Positions 1 through 7,205 of a DNA stretch of 36,881 nucleotides are shown here, in pieces (position 1 is the first letter of the stretch; each line of letters opens with the position of its first letter). The translations under genes and the position numbers were made by a program. Source of the DNA: CAMQVM01 sp044433365 (GTDB lineage Bacteria > Bacteroidota > Bacteroidia > Bacteroidales > Rikenellaceae); the NCBI GenBank assembly GCA_044433365.1, contig JAWXTR010000012.1, forward strand, positions 1-36,881, in the 5' to 3' direction. The notes under the pieces are model-generated. The model was not told the DNA's origin. It did no database searches and was given only the letters and a program-made list of their open reading frames with translations.

Positions 1-120
1 AGATGAGATTTTTTGTTATTGAATCGAAAATATAGTGGTTCTATATTGAGATTTAATAGTGAAAAATATCGCTCCAAGAGTGCTATTAAGAATATGGCAA
101 TAATTGTTTTACACTACTTA
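1..120 (+). repeat. Family A MITE-like palindrome, copy 1 (cut by window start)
   Basis: This is the right-hand 120 bases of a 167-bp element seen complete at 6963-7129 and, inverted, at 29171-29337. Identity to those copies is nearly complete over the shared part; one visible difference is GTTATTG for GCTATTG. It ends in CACTACTTA, 4 bases before the rlmD stop codon, so it is the immediate 3' flank of rlmD. The element can fold into one long hairpin and could act as a transcription end or RNA stabiliser; that role is inference. Confidence 0.9.
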
Positions 121-124
121 TATA

Positions 125-1534
125 TTATCTCAAAACCATAGTTACAACATTTTCAACATGATGAGTATGAGGGAACATATCGACAGGTTGAATAGCTGTT
201 ACTCTATACTTTTCGTCCATAAGAGCTATATCTCTCGCTTGTGTCGCAGGATTACAGCTAACATATACGATTTTTTTAGGGGCAGCCTCCAAGATTGTCT
301 CTACCACTGGAGCGTCCATACCTGCACGAGGTGGGTCGACAATCATTACGTCTGGTTTGCCATTACGAGCAATAAAATCACGACTTAACACATCTTTCAT
401 ATCACCAGCATAGAATGTTGTATTGTCGATACCATTTATCATAGAGTTAACCTTTGCATCTTCGATAGCCTCTTTAACATACTCCACACCCACAACTTTT
501 TTGCAGTTGCGTGCAACAAAATTTGCGATTGTGCCCGTACCAGTGTATAGGTCATAAACGACATCGTCTGGTTGCAGGTCGGCAGCCGAGCGTGTAACCT
601 TATAAAGCTCGTATGCTTGTGCCGAGTTGGTTTGATAGAACGATTTTGGTCCAACTTTAAACTGCAAATCCTCCATCTGCTCCATAATATGGTCGTTGCC
701 ATGGTAGAGGAAAGTATCAAGATCGGAGTAGCTATCGTTCCATTTAGGGTTTATTATATAAATAAGCGATGTAATCTCTGGAAATTTAGCCACTAAGTGG
801 TCTAAAAGCGCAGTGCGAAGCTCTTTGTCTTCGTAATTAAAGATTACAATCACCATTACATCACCTGTAGAGGCGGTACGAATTACTATATTACGCATAA
901 AACCTTCGTGTGTGCGCACATCGTAGTAACTGTAACCGTTCTCTTGTGTAAAATCTCTGATTTCGTTGCGAATAGCGTTTGAAGGCTCACTTTGAAGGTG
1001 ACACTCCGTAATATCCAATATTTTGTCGAATGCACCACTAACATGGAAACCAAGTGCTGTGCCACGCTCAAATTCTGCTCCGCTTTCGACCTCACTACGT
1101 GTAACCCAACGTTTTGAAGAGAATGCAAAATCGAGTTTGTTGCGGTAGTAGCGTGTTGCCTCACTTCCTATAATTGGTGAAATCTCTGGAAGTTCTATTT
1201 TGCCAATTCTTGTAAGCTGGTCGTTAACCTGACGTTGTTTAAACTCTAACTGCTTTTCGTAAGGTAGGTTTTGCCACTTACATCCACCGCAATCGCCATA
1301 GTTTGAGCAGAATGGCTCGCATTTTAGGGGTGAATGTTCAACAAAACGTAGTACATAACCCTCCATAAATCGGCGGCGTTTATTGCAGATTTGAACATCT
1401 ACAATATCACCAGGTACAGTTAGTGGTACAAAGACCACTTGATCGTTGTATCTACCTAGCGACTTACCCTCTGCCGCTATGTCTACTATCTCTAAAGATT
1501 CAATCTTAGGATATTTATCTTTTTTTCTTGCCAA
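125..1534 (-). CDS. rlmD: 23S rRNA (uracil-5-)-methyltransferase, RlmD/RumA family
   Basis: A SAM-dependent m5U methyltransferase acting on 23S rRNA (U1939 in E. coli for RlmD). The 469-residue protein starts with a TRAM-like RNA-binding beta-barrel (about 10-65), followed by the family's iron-sulfur ligands C76-X5-C82-X2-C85 with a probable fourth ligand at C178. The SAM site is the YDLYTGTGTI stretch, and the catalytic cysteine is C427 in VSCNPATQ, followed by the HHVE tail typical of the family. Length fits RlmD. Bacteroidetes genomes often carry more than one RlmCD-type paralogue, so the exact uridine modified is an inference. It is transcribed divergently from the hydrolase gene at 1581 from a shared 46-bp gap. 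A family A palindrome abuts its 3' end. Confidence 0.93.
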   Translation of the reverse strand: MARKKDKYPKIESLEIVDIAAEGKSLGRYNDQVVFVPLTVPGDIVDVQICNKRRRFMEGYVLRFVEHSPLKCEPFCSNYGDCGGCKWQNLPYEKQLEFKQRQVNDQLTRIGKIELPEISPIIGSEATRYYRNKLDFAFSSKRWVTRSEVESGAEFERGTALGFHVSGAFDKILDITECHLQSEPSNAIRNEIRDFTQENGYSYYDVRTHEGFMRNIVIRTASTGDVMVIVIFNYEDKELRTALLDHLVAKFPEITSLIYIINPKWNDSYSDLDTFLYHGNDHIMEQMEDLQFKVGPKSFYQTNSAQAYELYKVTRSAADLQPDDVVYDLYTGTGTIANFVARNCKKVVGVEYVKEAIEDAKVNSMINGIDNTTFYAGDMKDVLSRDFIARNGKPDVMIVDPPRAGMDAPVVETILEAAPKKIVYVSCNPATQARDIALMDEKYRVTAIQPVDMFPHTHHVENVVTMVLR

Positions 1535-1567
1535 TGTCGTAATTTTTTGTTATCTTCGCAAAGGTAA
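1528..1567. promoter_or_regulatory. Overlapping divergent Bacteroidetes promoters
   Basis: On the plus strand TTG (1528-1530) lies 20 bases before TATCTTCG (1551-1558), a near-consensus -33/-7 pair for the gene at 1581. On the minus strand the same bases read TACCTTTG (1566-1559), a consensus -7 box for rlmD. The two boxes form an 18-bp dyad, TTATCTTCGCAAAGGTAA (1550-1567), with 7 of 9 pairs. Leaders would be only about 15-20 nt each way. The two promoters cannot be occupied at once, so mutual exclusion is expected. Confidence 0.65.
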
Positions 1568-1580
1568 TTATTAAAATAAT

Positions 1581-2267
1581 ATGATAAAAATATTTGCAGT
1601 AAATCCTTTTCGTCAGGTGTGCTACATTGTTAGCGATGATAGTAGTAAAAAGTGTGTAATAATCGATTGCGGAGCTACAGAACAGTTTGAGTTTGACCGA
1701 ATTACAGATTATATATCAAAAAATGAATTAACTCCAATTATGGCGTTAAATACTCATGCTCATATCGACCATATTTTGGGTATTAACAAGATAAAAGAGC
1801 TATATAATATCCCTTTTGCTGTAAGTTCGCTCGATACACCTACTCTTTCAGCTGCTCCAATATCGGCAAAAATGTATGGTTTGGTCACTGGTGAGTTTGA
1901 AATTCCTACTATCGATATTGATATTAAAGATATGGAGGAGATTGAGATTGGTGATACAAAACTCAAAATAATTCCAACCCCTGGTCACACAAGCGGAGGC
2001 GTAACTTTCTATCTTGAAGATGAGGGTGCTATATTTACTGGTGATACACTATTTAAAGGTAGCATAGGGCGTACAGACTTGCCTACAGGCGATTATAATG
2101 AGCTTATGCACAGTATTATAAACAATCTTCTTCCGCTTGCTATCGAAAAAGATATTGTGGTATACCCAGGGCATGGTAATCACACCACCATTGGTGAAGA
2201 AGTTGCTACAAATCCGTTTGTAAACGAAGTTCTTAACGACAAAGTTAACCCTAAAATGGACTATTAA
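1581..2267 (+). CDS. Metallo-beta-lactamase-fold hydrolase (glyoxalase II-like)
   Basis: A 228-residue zinc hydrolase of the MBL superfamily, glyoxalase II/YcbL-like subgroup. The metal motif is H59-A-H61-I-D63-H64 in NTHAHIDHILG, followed by PGHTSGG (third metal histidine), a GDTLF segment (bridging Asp) and PGHGNHT (C-terminal histidine). It lacks the long C-terminal substrate domain of true glyoxalase II, so the substrate is uncertain; thioester hydrolysis such as S-lactoyl-type conjugates is the family norm. There is no signal peptide, so it is cytosolic. trmD follows after 10 bases and is very likely co-transcribed. Upstream lies a good -33/-7 promoter. Confidence 0.88.
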   Translation: MIKIFAVNPFRQVCYIVSDDSSKKCVIIDCGATEQFEFDRITDYISKNELTPIMALNTHAHIDHILGINKIKELYNIPFAVSSLDTPTLSAAPISAKMYGLVTGEFEIPTIDIDIKDMEEIEIGDTKLKIIPTPGHTSGGVTFYLEDEGAIFTGDTLFKGSIGRTDLPTGDYNELMHSIINNLLPLAIEKDIVVYPGHGNHTTIGEEVATNPFVNEVLNDKVNPKMDY

Positions 2268-2277
2268 TTGTATTTAA

Positions 2278-2952
2278 ATGAGAATTGATATATTAACAGT
2301 TGTTCCAGAACTTCTTGTAAGCCCTTTAAATGAATCTATTCTTAAAAGGGTGCAAAAGAGCGGTTTGGCAGAGATTGTGGTACACAATATTCGTGATTAC
2401 ACCTCTAGCAAGCATCGTCAAGTCGACGACTATCCTTTTGGAGGTGAGGCTGGCATGGTTATTATGATAGAACCTATCTACAACCTTATCACTAAGCTAA
2501 AGAGTGAGCGCAATTATGATGAGGTGATTTATACCTCGCCAGATGGTGAGACTTTTAACCAAAAAATGGCAAATAGACTATCTACAGTCGAAAATATTAT
2601 AATTTTGTGTGGTCACTATAAGGGTGTAGATCATCGTATTAGAGAACACTTAATCACAAAAGAGATTTCGATTGGCGACTACGTCTTAACAGGTGGTGAG
2701 CTTGCTGCTGCTATTATTACCGATAGTATCGTTAGGGTTATTCCCGGTGCTATTGGAGATGAGGCTTCAGCCCTTACCGACACCTTTCAAGACGACCTTT
2801 TAGCACCACCAGTCTACACTCGTCCAGCAGAATTTAACGGTTGGAAAGTGCCCGACGTGTTGCTTTCAGGTAATTTTAAAGAGATTGAGAAGTGGCAAGA
2901 AAATGAGGCTTACGAGCGCACAAAATTGCTTCGTCCCGATTTGTTGGATTAA
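2278..2952 (+). CDS. trmD: tRNA (guanine-N1-)-methyltransferase
   Basis: Makes m1G37 in tRNAs reading CNN codons, preventing +1 frameshifting; uses SAM bound in a trefoil-knot SPOUT fold. The 224-residue protein begins MRIDILTVVPE, contains the YPFGGEAGMV loop, the knot-region motif EISIGDYVLTGGELAA and the PPVYTRP segment, all hallmark TrmD features, and is of normal length. It lies 10 bases behind the MBL-fold gene with no promoter between. It is not in the rpsP-rimM-trmD-rplS operon common elsewhere, which is usual for Bacteroidetes. Confidence 0.97.
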   Translation: MRIDILTVVPELLVSPLNESILKRVQKSGLAEIVVHNIRDYTSSKHRQVDDYPFGGEAGMVIMIEPIYNLITKLKSERNYDEVIYTSPDGETFNQKMANRLSTVENIIILCGHYKGVDHRIREHLITKEISIGDYVLTGGELAAAIITDSIVRVIPGAIGDEASALTDTFQDDLLAPPVYTRPAEFNGWKVPDVLLSGNFKEIEKWQENEAYERTKLLRPDLLD

Positions 2953-3165
2953 TGATTAATGCCAATAAAGGTTTAAAGAACCTTCTTCCGCTTTTAGCGA
3001 GCGGAGCGAAGCCGTGAGTGAAAACGAACGATTTTTGCCAGCCCAAAGGGCGTGCTTTTTCTAAAAAAGCATTAACAAAAGTTATTTTTATATAACTCGG
3101 ATTGCAAAAATAGCTCAAAATAGCTCAAAAATCCCAAACCTTTATTCGCATGATTAATGATTAAT
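2950..3165. repeat. Intergenic element with inverted ends (family F, copy 1)
   Basis: The trmD-lpxB gap holds a stretch bounded by ATTAATGCCAATAAAGGTTT on the left and AAACCTTTATTCGCATGATT on the right, which are inverted copies of each other with few differences. Inside are a GCCCAAAGGGC hairpin followed by GTGCTTTTT (near 3040) and a tandem AAAATAGCTC pair (near 3115). The left end plus the following AACCTTCTTCCGC recurs inverted at about 15855-15888, and the right end recurs at 15663-15677. No gene is supported here. Confidence 0.6.
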
Positions 3166-3194
3166 CATTTATAATTTATAATTTACAATTAGTT

Positions 3195-4331
3195 ATGAAG
3201 TACTATTTTATCGTAGGTGAGCCTTCTGGCGACCTACACGCATCAAAAGTTATAAATAAGATAAAAAAACGTGACTCTTCTGCAAAATTCCGATTTTGGG
3301 GAGGCGATAAGATGTGCGAAATGGCGGGAAGAAGCTCGCTGGTGAAGCATCTTAACGAAACTTCTATTATGGGTTTTAAAGATGTAGTGATGAATATCGA
3401 AAAAATCAGCAAACAACTATCTATTTGCAAACAAGATATTTTAGATTTTGCACCAGATGTTGTAGTTTTGGTGGACTATGCTGGATTTAACCTAAAAATT
3501 GCAAAATTTGCTAAAAAACATGGTTTTAAGGTGTTTTATTATATCGCACCTAAGGTGTGGGCATGGCGTGAAAGGCGTGTAAAGGCTTTGAAACGTTATG
3601 TGGATGAGCTTTTTGTGATATTTCCATTCGAAGTAGACTACTTTAAAAGCAAAGGTATCGAGGCGCACTATTTTGGTAATCCACTAATGGATGCCATCGA
3701 CAAAAGCGTTACAAATAGGTCAAACCGTGACCAGTTTTTTGAGGAAAATGAGCTTGATAAGCAAAAACCTATTGTGTCGCTTGTAGCAGGTTCTCGACGA
3801 AGCGAAATACGTGATAATTTGCCTTTTATGGTGAAAATTGCTAATAAATTCCCTCAATATCAGTTTGTTATAACAGCTGTAGGGTGGCTAAATGAGGCGG
3901 ATTATCGTCGTCACCTTGGTAATTCAAACGGAAATATTTCGATTGTATTTGATAAAACTTATGATACAATAAAATATTCGGATGCAGCGATTGTAACTAG
4001 CGGTACTGCTACTTTGGAGACTGCACTTTTGGGTACACCTGAGTTTGTATGTTTCTACACAGCTCCTTTAACAGCTCTTATTGTTAGCCAGCTTATAAAA
4101 ATTAAGTTTGTGTCGCTTGTAAATATTATCTTGGGGCGTGAGGCTATACGTGAGCTGCTCAGAGGTGAAATGACAGTGGATAATGCCGTAAAAGAGCTGA
4201 AATCTATTATGAAAGGTGGTAATAAACGTCAGGAGGTGCTTAGTGATTATCGTTTACTTCGTGAAATGATGGGTGAAGGAGAAGTTTCTGGTAAGGTTGC
4301 TGAGAAAATGATAGAGCTTGTTAAAAAGTAG
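3195..4331 (+). CDS. lpxB: Lipid-A-disaccharide synthase
   Basis: Condenses UDP-2,3-diacylglucosamine with lipid X to give lipid A disaccharide, a peripheral inner-membrane step of LPS synthesis. The 378-residue GT19 protein shows the opening GEPSGDLHAS motif, VDYAGFNL, the PKVWAWRERR segment, and the C-terminal TSGTATLETALLGTPE nucleotide-binding motif. Length is normal. It stands alone here, downstream of trmD across a 242-bp repeat-filled gap, so it probably has its own promoter, though I found no clear -7 box. The start ATG lies just after an AT-rich dyad tract (about 3160-3193). Confidence 0.96.
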   Translation: MKYYFIVGEPSGDLHASKVINKIKKRDSSAKFRFWGGDKMCEMAGRSSLVKHLNETSIMGFKDVVMNIEKISKQLSICKQDILDFAPDVVVLVDYAGFNLKIAKFAKKHGFKVFYYIAPKVWAWRERRVKALKRYVDELFVIFPFEVDYFKSKGIEAHYFGNPLMDAIDKSVTNRSNRDQFFEENELDKQKPIVSLVAGSRRSEIRDNLPFMVKIANKFPQYQFVITAVGWLNEADYRRHLGNSNGNISIVFDKTYDTIKYSDAAIVTSGTATLETALLGTPEFVCFYTAPLTALIVSQLIKIKFVSLVNIILGREAIRELLRGEMTVDNAVKELKSIMKGGNKRQEVLSDYRLLREMMGEGEVSGKVAEKMIELVKK

Positions 4332-4480
4332 TTTTTTTGGATTTTTTACTTTAATATTTAATCCCTTTCTTCGGACTTTCTTGGGTGATTCATTAAACTA
4401 ATATCAAGCTAATCTACAAAGGGTTATTCGTAAAAACCACTATTGCGTTGACATATAAGCAGTTAGATGCCTGTAAAATC

Positions 4481-4531
4481 TCTAAATCACCTCCATTTTT
4501 GCACTTTTGTGCAAAATGGAGGTGATTTAGA
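4481..4531. repeat. Strong 23-bp hairpin between lpxB and cdd
   Basis: Left arm 4481-4504 starts TCTAAATCACCTCC; right arm 4509-4531 is its complement apart from one extra T; the loop is TTTT. No long T-run follows, so it is not a textbook intrinsic terminator in either direction. One arm carries CACCTCC and the other GGAGGTG, matching the anti-SD/SD words of 16S rRNA. It may end lpxB transcription or cap the mRNA. The remaining roughly 290 bp between the genes shows nothing else. Confidence 0.75.
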
Positions 4532-4624
4532 GTGATTTCTTGCTGAATTGAATGTTTGATAAGATTTTCACATAGATATGTTAGTTCTTAATATTTATAA
4601 TTGAACTCTACTAATACTTGAATT

Positions 4625-5032
4625 ATGGATAATGAAAAACTCATAAGTGCAGCAGCAAAAGCAGCAAAAGAGCTTAGTTACTCTCCCTATTCCCAAATTC
4701 GAGTGGGGGCAGCAGCTATGCTTGAAAGTGGGGAAATAGTAACAGGTGCAAACGTTGAAAATAGCTCATACCCTGTGGGAGTTTGTGCCGAACAGTCGCT
4801 TCTTTGTACGCTAAACAATCTTTTTAATGGTATAAAGATAAATTCTTTTGCAGTAGTGGCATTTAAAAAAGGTGAAATATTTGAAATTTCACCTTGCGGG
4901 AAGTGTCGACAAGCACTTTTGGAAAAAGAGTTAGAGCAGCAAAGCGCAATAGAAATTTTGTTCTACTATAAAGGTAAAATTATTGCAACAAAATCTGCTA
5001 GCGAGCTGCTTCCTTATGCCTTTTCGCTTTAG
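4625..5032 (+). CDS. cdd: Cytidine deaminase
   Basis: Deaminates cytidine and deoxycytidine to uridine forms in pyrimidine salvage. The 135-residue tetrameric-type enzyme has the zinc site C54-A-E56 (VCAEQS) and P-C91-G-K-C94 (SPCGKCRQ), with Glu56 as the proton shuttle; the substrate-binding NVENSSYP segment precedes it. Length is typical of the short homotetrameric class. The stop codon TAG (5030-5032) runs directly into the end of a family B repeat (GGGAACTTC), so the element abuts the reading frame. The gene is convergent with nagZ, with only 38 bases between the stops. Confidence 0.96.
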   Translation: MDNEKLISAAAKAAKELSYSPYSQIRVGAAAMLESGEIVTGANVENSSYPVGVCAEQSLLCTLNNLFNGIKINSFAVVAFKKGEIFEISPCGKCRQALLEKELEQQSAIEILFYYKGKIIATKSASELLPYAFSL

Positions 5033-5078
5033 GGAACTTCTAAAATCTAAAGTCTTACAACAAAAAATCTCTAAAAAA
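5032..5078. repeat. Short family B derivative between cdd and nagZ
   Basis: The sequence begins GGGAACTTCTAAAATCTAAA and continues into AACAAAAAATCTCT. It equals the left end of the full family B element (21403 onward) joined to its right-hand portion (AATCTAAAGCCTTAAAACAAAAAATCTCTC), i.e. an internal deletion. It fills the whole gap between the convergent cdd and nagZ genes and overlaps the nagZ stop codon (5071-5073). Confidence 0.7.
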
Positions 5079-6174
5079 CAAGTTTTCCACGCAAATTCTC
5101 AATTCGTTCAATAGATTTATCAATCTGCTCAATGGTGATACGACCACTTTCAACACCCTCTACTATTGCATTTATGGCACGTAAAGTCATATCTCCATCC
5201 TTGCTAAGAGCAAAGCTACTAACAATAAATAGATCTACACCAGCAGCTACGGCAAGCTGAATTGACTCCTCAAAACCGTAATTATCGGTAATTGCCTTCA
5301 TCTGCATATCGTCGGTAATGATAACTCCATCCCAGCCTAGCTCACCACGAAGAAGCGAATCGATAGTGGTGCGTGAAAGTGTTGCAGGATATTTTGAGTC
5401 GATTTTTTCATTAAAAAGATGGCTTATCATAACCATATCACACCTACCGCCCTCAATTAATTTACGATAAGGAGTAAGCTCTCTTTCGCTCCAAGTATTG
5501 GTGATATCGGTAAGACCTAAATGGCTATCAACCGCTGCACTTCCGTGACCGGGAAAATGTTTTAAAGAGGTTAAAACATCGGCTTTATGGTGTGCATCCA
5601 CATAAATTTCAGCATATTGAGCCACAACGTTTTCGTCTGGTGAAAAAGAACGTCCAAAATTGCCAATTGCAGGTGATTTTGGATTTACATCAACATCTAC
5701 GCAAGGGGCAAAATTGAGGTTAAAACCACCTCTTTTCACCTCTGTAGCGATAGTAGATGCCATATTTTGAGCATATTCTAAGTCGTTTTTTGCAGCTACA
5801 TCTTTGTGAGAAGCCATCTCTTTAAAACCATACTTAGACTTTAGACGATTTACCTTTCCTCCCTCTTGGTCAATGGCTATAAATAGTTTTTGGTCGCTAA
5901 GGGCTTGAATATCTTTAATGGTATTTTGCAAAATTGTAAGTGAATTTTTGCCCTGCTCAACAGGTGTGATGTTGTGCTCGAAAAATATCACTCCCGACAC
6001 CCCTTTTTCAACTATATTGTATCGTAGTTCGTCACCGACAGTAGTACCTTTAAATCCAATTATTAACATCTTAGCAGCTTTCTGCTCAAGGGTTAACTCG
6101 CTACTGCTCTGACAAGAACCTAAAATTGCGGTTAATGCAAATATTGTTGTTATAAAAAGTTTTTTCATTTTCAT
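5071..6174 (-). CDS. nagZ: GH3 beta-N-acetylhexosaminidase lipoprotein (NagZ-like)
   Basis: Glycoside hydrolase family 3, predicted to remove N-acetylglucosamine from muropeptides or related glycans. The 367-residue protein has a lipoprotein signal peptide with lipobox L-G-S-C21, so it is membrane-anchored, unlike cytosolic E. coli NagZ. Key residues: DQEGG (102-106), KHFPGHG (205-211), the Asp216/His218 acid-base dyad in the mobile loop (AVDSHLG), and the nucleophile Asp288 in IITDDMQM. There is no C-terminal GH3 sandwich domain, which fits NagZ rather than beta-glucosidases. It lies 50 bases behind rsmE on the same strand and is probably co-transcribed; a short family B palindrome sits between them. 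The stop codon lies in repeat sequence. Confidence 0.92.
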   Translation of the reverse strand: MKMKKLFITTIFALTAILGSCQSSSELTLEQKAAKMLIIGFKGTTVGDELRYNIVEKGVSGVIFFEHNITPVEQGKNSLTILQNTIKDIQALSDQKLFIAIDQEGGKVNRLKSKYGFKEMASHKDVAAKNDLEYAQNMASTIATEVKRGGFNLNFAPCVDVDVNPKSPAIGNFGRSFSPDENVVAQYAEIYVDAHHKADVLTSLKHFPGHGSAAVDSHLGLTDITNTWSERELTPYRKLIEGGRCDMVMISHLFNEKIDSKYPATLSRTTIDSLLRGELGWDGVIITDDMQMKAITDNYGFEESIQLAVAAGVDLFIVSSFALSKDGDMTLRAINAIVEGVESGRITIEQIDKSIERIENLRGKLVF

Positions 6175-6189
6175 TTATAATTTATTTTA

Positions 6190-6223
6190 GGGGTGTTCTA
6201 AATTCTAGATTTTAGAAGTTCCC
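6190..6223. repeat. 34-bp palindromic mini element (family B ends only)
   Basis: Reads GGGGTGTTCTAAATTCTAGA followed by TTTTAGAAGTTCCC: the two ends of family B joined head to head with no interior. It lies between rsmE and nagZ and can form a hairpin in their joint transcript. Confidence 0.65.
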
Positions 6224-6224
6224 T

Positions 6225-6932
6225 CTACGAATTTATAATATTTAGAAGTGTCGCCACATAAACACCCGCAGTTTCGCTACGCAAACGACACTCACCAAGC
6301 GACACCTCCAAAAATCCTTTTTCTTTAGCCATTGCCACCTCTTCAGGCGAAAAATCGCCCTCTGGGCCTATTAATACCACCACATTATCGCCCTTTTCAA
6401 TCATATCTCGAAGAAGTCGCTTTTGAGATGATTCATCGCAATGGGCAATAAATTTTTTAGCATTTCCAAAGTCGCTATCCATAAATTTTTTAAATGGGGT
6501 AAGCGAGTCGAGCTGAGGTACAGCTGCTTTCAACGACTGCTTTACCGCTCCAACGACAATTTTACACCCTCTTTCATCTTTCACAATACGTCTTTCGGAG
6601 CGTTGACACTCAAGAGGTGTGAAGATATCGCAACCAAGCTCTGTAGATTTCTCTAAAAACCATTCATAGCGGTCGATATTTTTTGTCGGTGCTATAGCAA
6701 TCTGTAGTTTGTAGTTACGAGTGCCATAATCCGATATTTTTGATATTGTGCGAAGTCTGCACCCTCTTTTATTGCAATCGATAAGCTCAGCACTATAGAG
6801 CGTGCCTAAACCATCAATAATATTTAATCTATCGCCAACCTGTTTTCGTAAAACTTTTATGGCGTGAGCCGACTCCTCTTCTGTAAGAGTAATTATCTCC
6901 TCTTCTATCTGTGTTGAATAAAATAGTTGCAT
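6225..6932 (-). CDS. rsmE: 16S rRNA (uracil(1498)-N3)-methyltransferase
   Basis: SPOUT-class SAM methyltransferase that makes m3U1498 in 16S rRNA. The 235-residue protein has an N-terminal PUA-like domain (HAIKVLRKQVGD) and the C-terminal knot motifs: KSTELGCDIFTPL, SERRI, LIGPEGDFSPEEV and LGECRLRSETAGV. Length and motif order match RsmE. It is the first of an apparent two-gene unit with nagZ. A complete family A palindrome (6963-7129) separates it from thiH upstream, so the promoter must lie inside the element or in the 30 bp after it; none is obvious. Confidence 0.95.
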   Translation of the reverse strand: MQLFYSTQIEEEIITLTEEESAHAIKVLRKQVGDRLNIIDGLGTLYSAELIDCNKRGCRLRTISKISDYGTRNYKLQIAIAPTKNIDRYEWFLEKSTELGCDIFTPLECQRSERRIVKDERGCKIVVGAVKQSLKAAVPQLDSLTPFKKFMDSDFGNAKKFIAHCDESSQKRLLRDMIEKGDNVVVLIGPEGDFSPEEVAMAKEKGFLEVSLGECRLRSETAGVYVATLLNIINS

Positions 6933-6962
6933 TATATAAATAAAATATTTAAAGGGGTGTTT

Positions 6963-7129
6963 TAAGTAGGGTAAAATAATTATTGGTGTATTTTTAATAG
7001 TGCTATTGGAGATGAGATTTTTTGCTATTGAATCGAAAATATAGTGGTTCTATATTGAGATTTAATAGTGAAAAATATCGCTCCAAGAGTGCTATTAAGA
7101 ATATGGCAATAATTGTTTTACACTACTTA
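6963..7129 (+). repeat. Family A MITE-like palindrome, copy 2 (complete)
   Basis: This 167-bp element begins TAAGTAGGGTAAAATAATTA and ends TTGTTTTACACTACTTA. The two ends are imperfect inverted repeats over about 60 bp, and the middle (CTATTGAATCG...TTTAATAG) continues the pairing, so the whole element can fold into one hairpin. The TA at each tip could be a target-site duplication as in IS630/mariner-type MITEs. No ORF. It lies between thiH (downstream side) and rsmE (upstream side). Confidence 0.9.
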
Positions 7130-7156
7130 GAAGTTCCATTTAGAACTTACCTTAAA

Positions 7157-7200
7157 GGGGAGTTCTAATAATTGGTTTTATTCGATTTTTAGAAGTTCCC
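7157..7200. repeat. Mini family B element at the thiH 3' end
   Basis: GGGGAGTTCTAATAA at 7157 pairs imperfectly with TTTTTAGAAGTTCCC ending at 7200. The interior of the long element is missing. It lies 5 bases outside the thiH stop codon and could end that transcript. A further end fragment (GAAGTTCCATTTAGAACTT) lies at 7130-7148, directly against the family A copy. Confidence 0.6.
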
Positions 7201-7205
7201 TAAAA

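Noticed and set aside
104..388. 94-residue open frame on the plus strand
   Set aside because: It lies antisense inside rlmD and starts in the family A repeat; the rlmD frame is clearly the real one.
2876..3118. 80-residue minus-strand open frame across the trmD end
   Set aside because: It covers the family F repeat stretch and the trmD 3' end antisense; no protein-like features.
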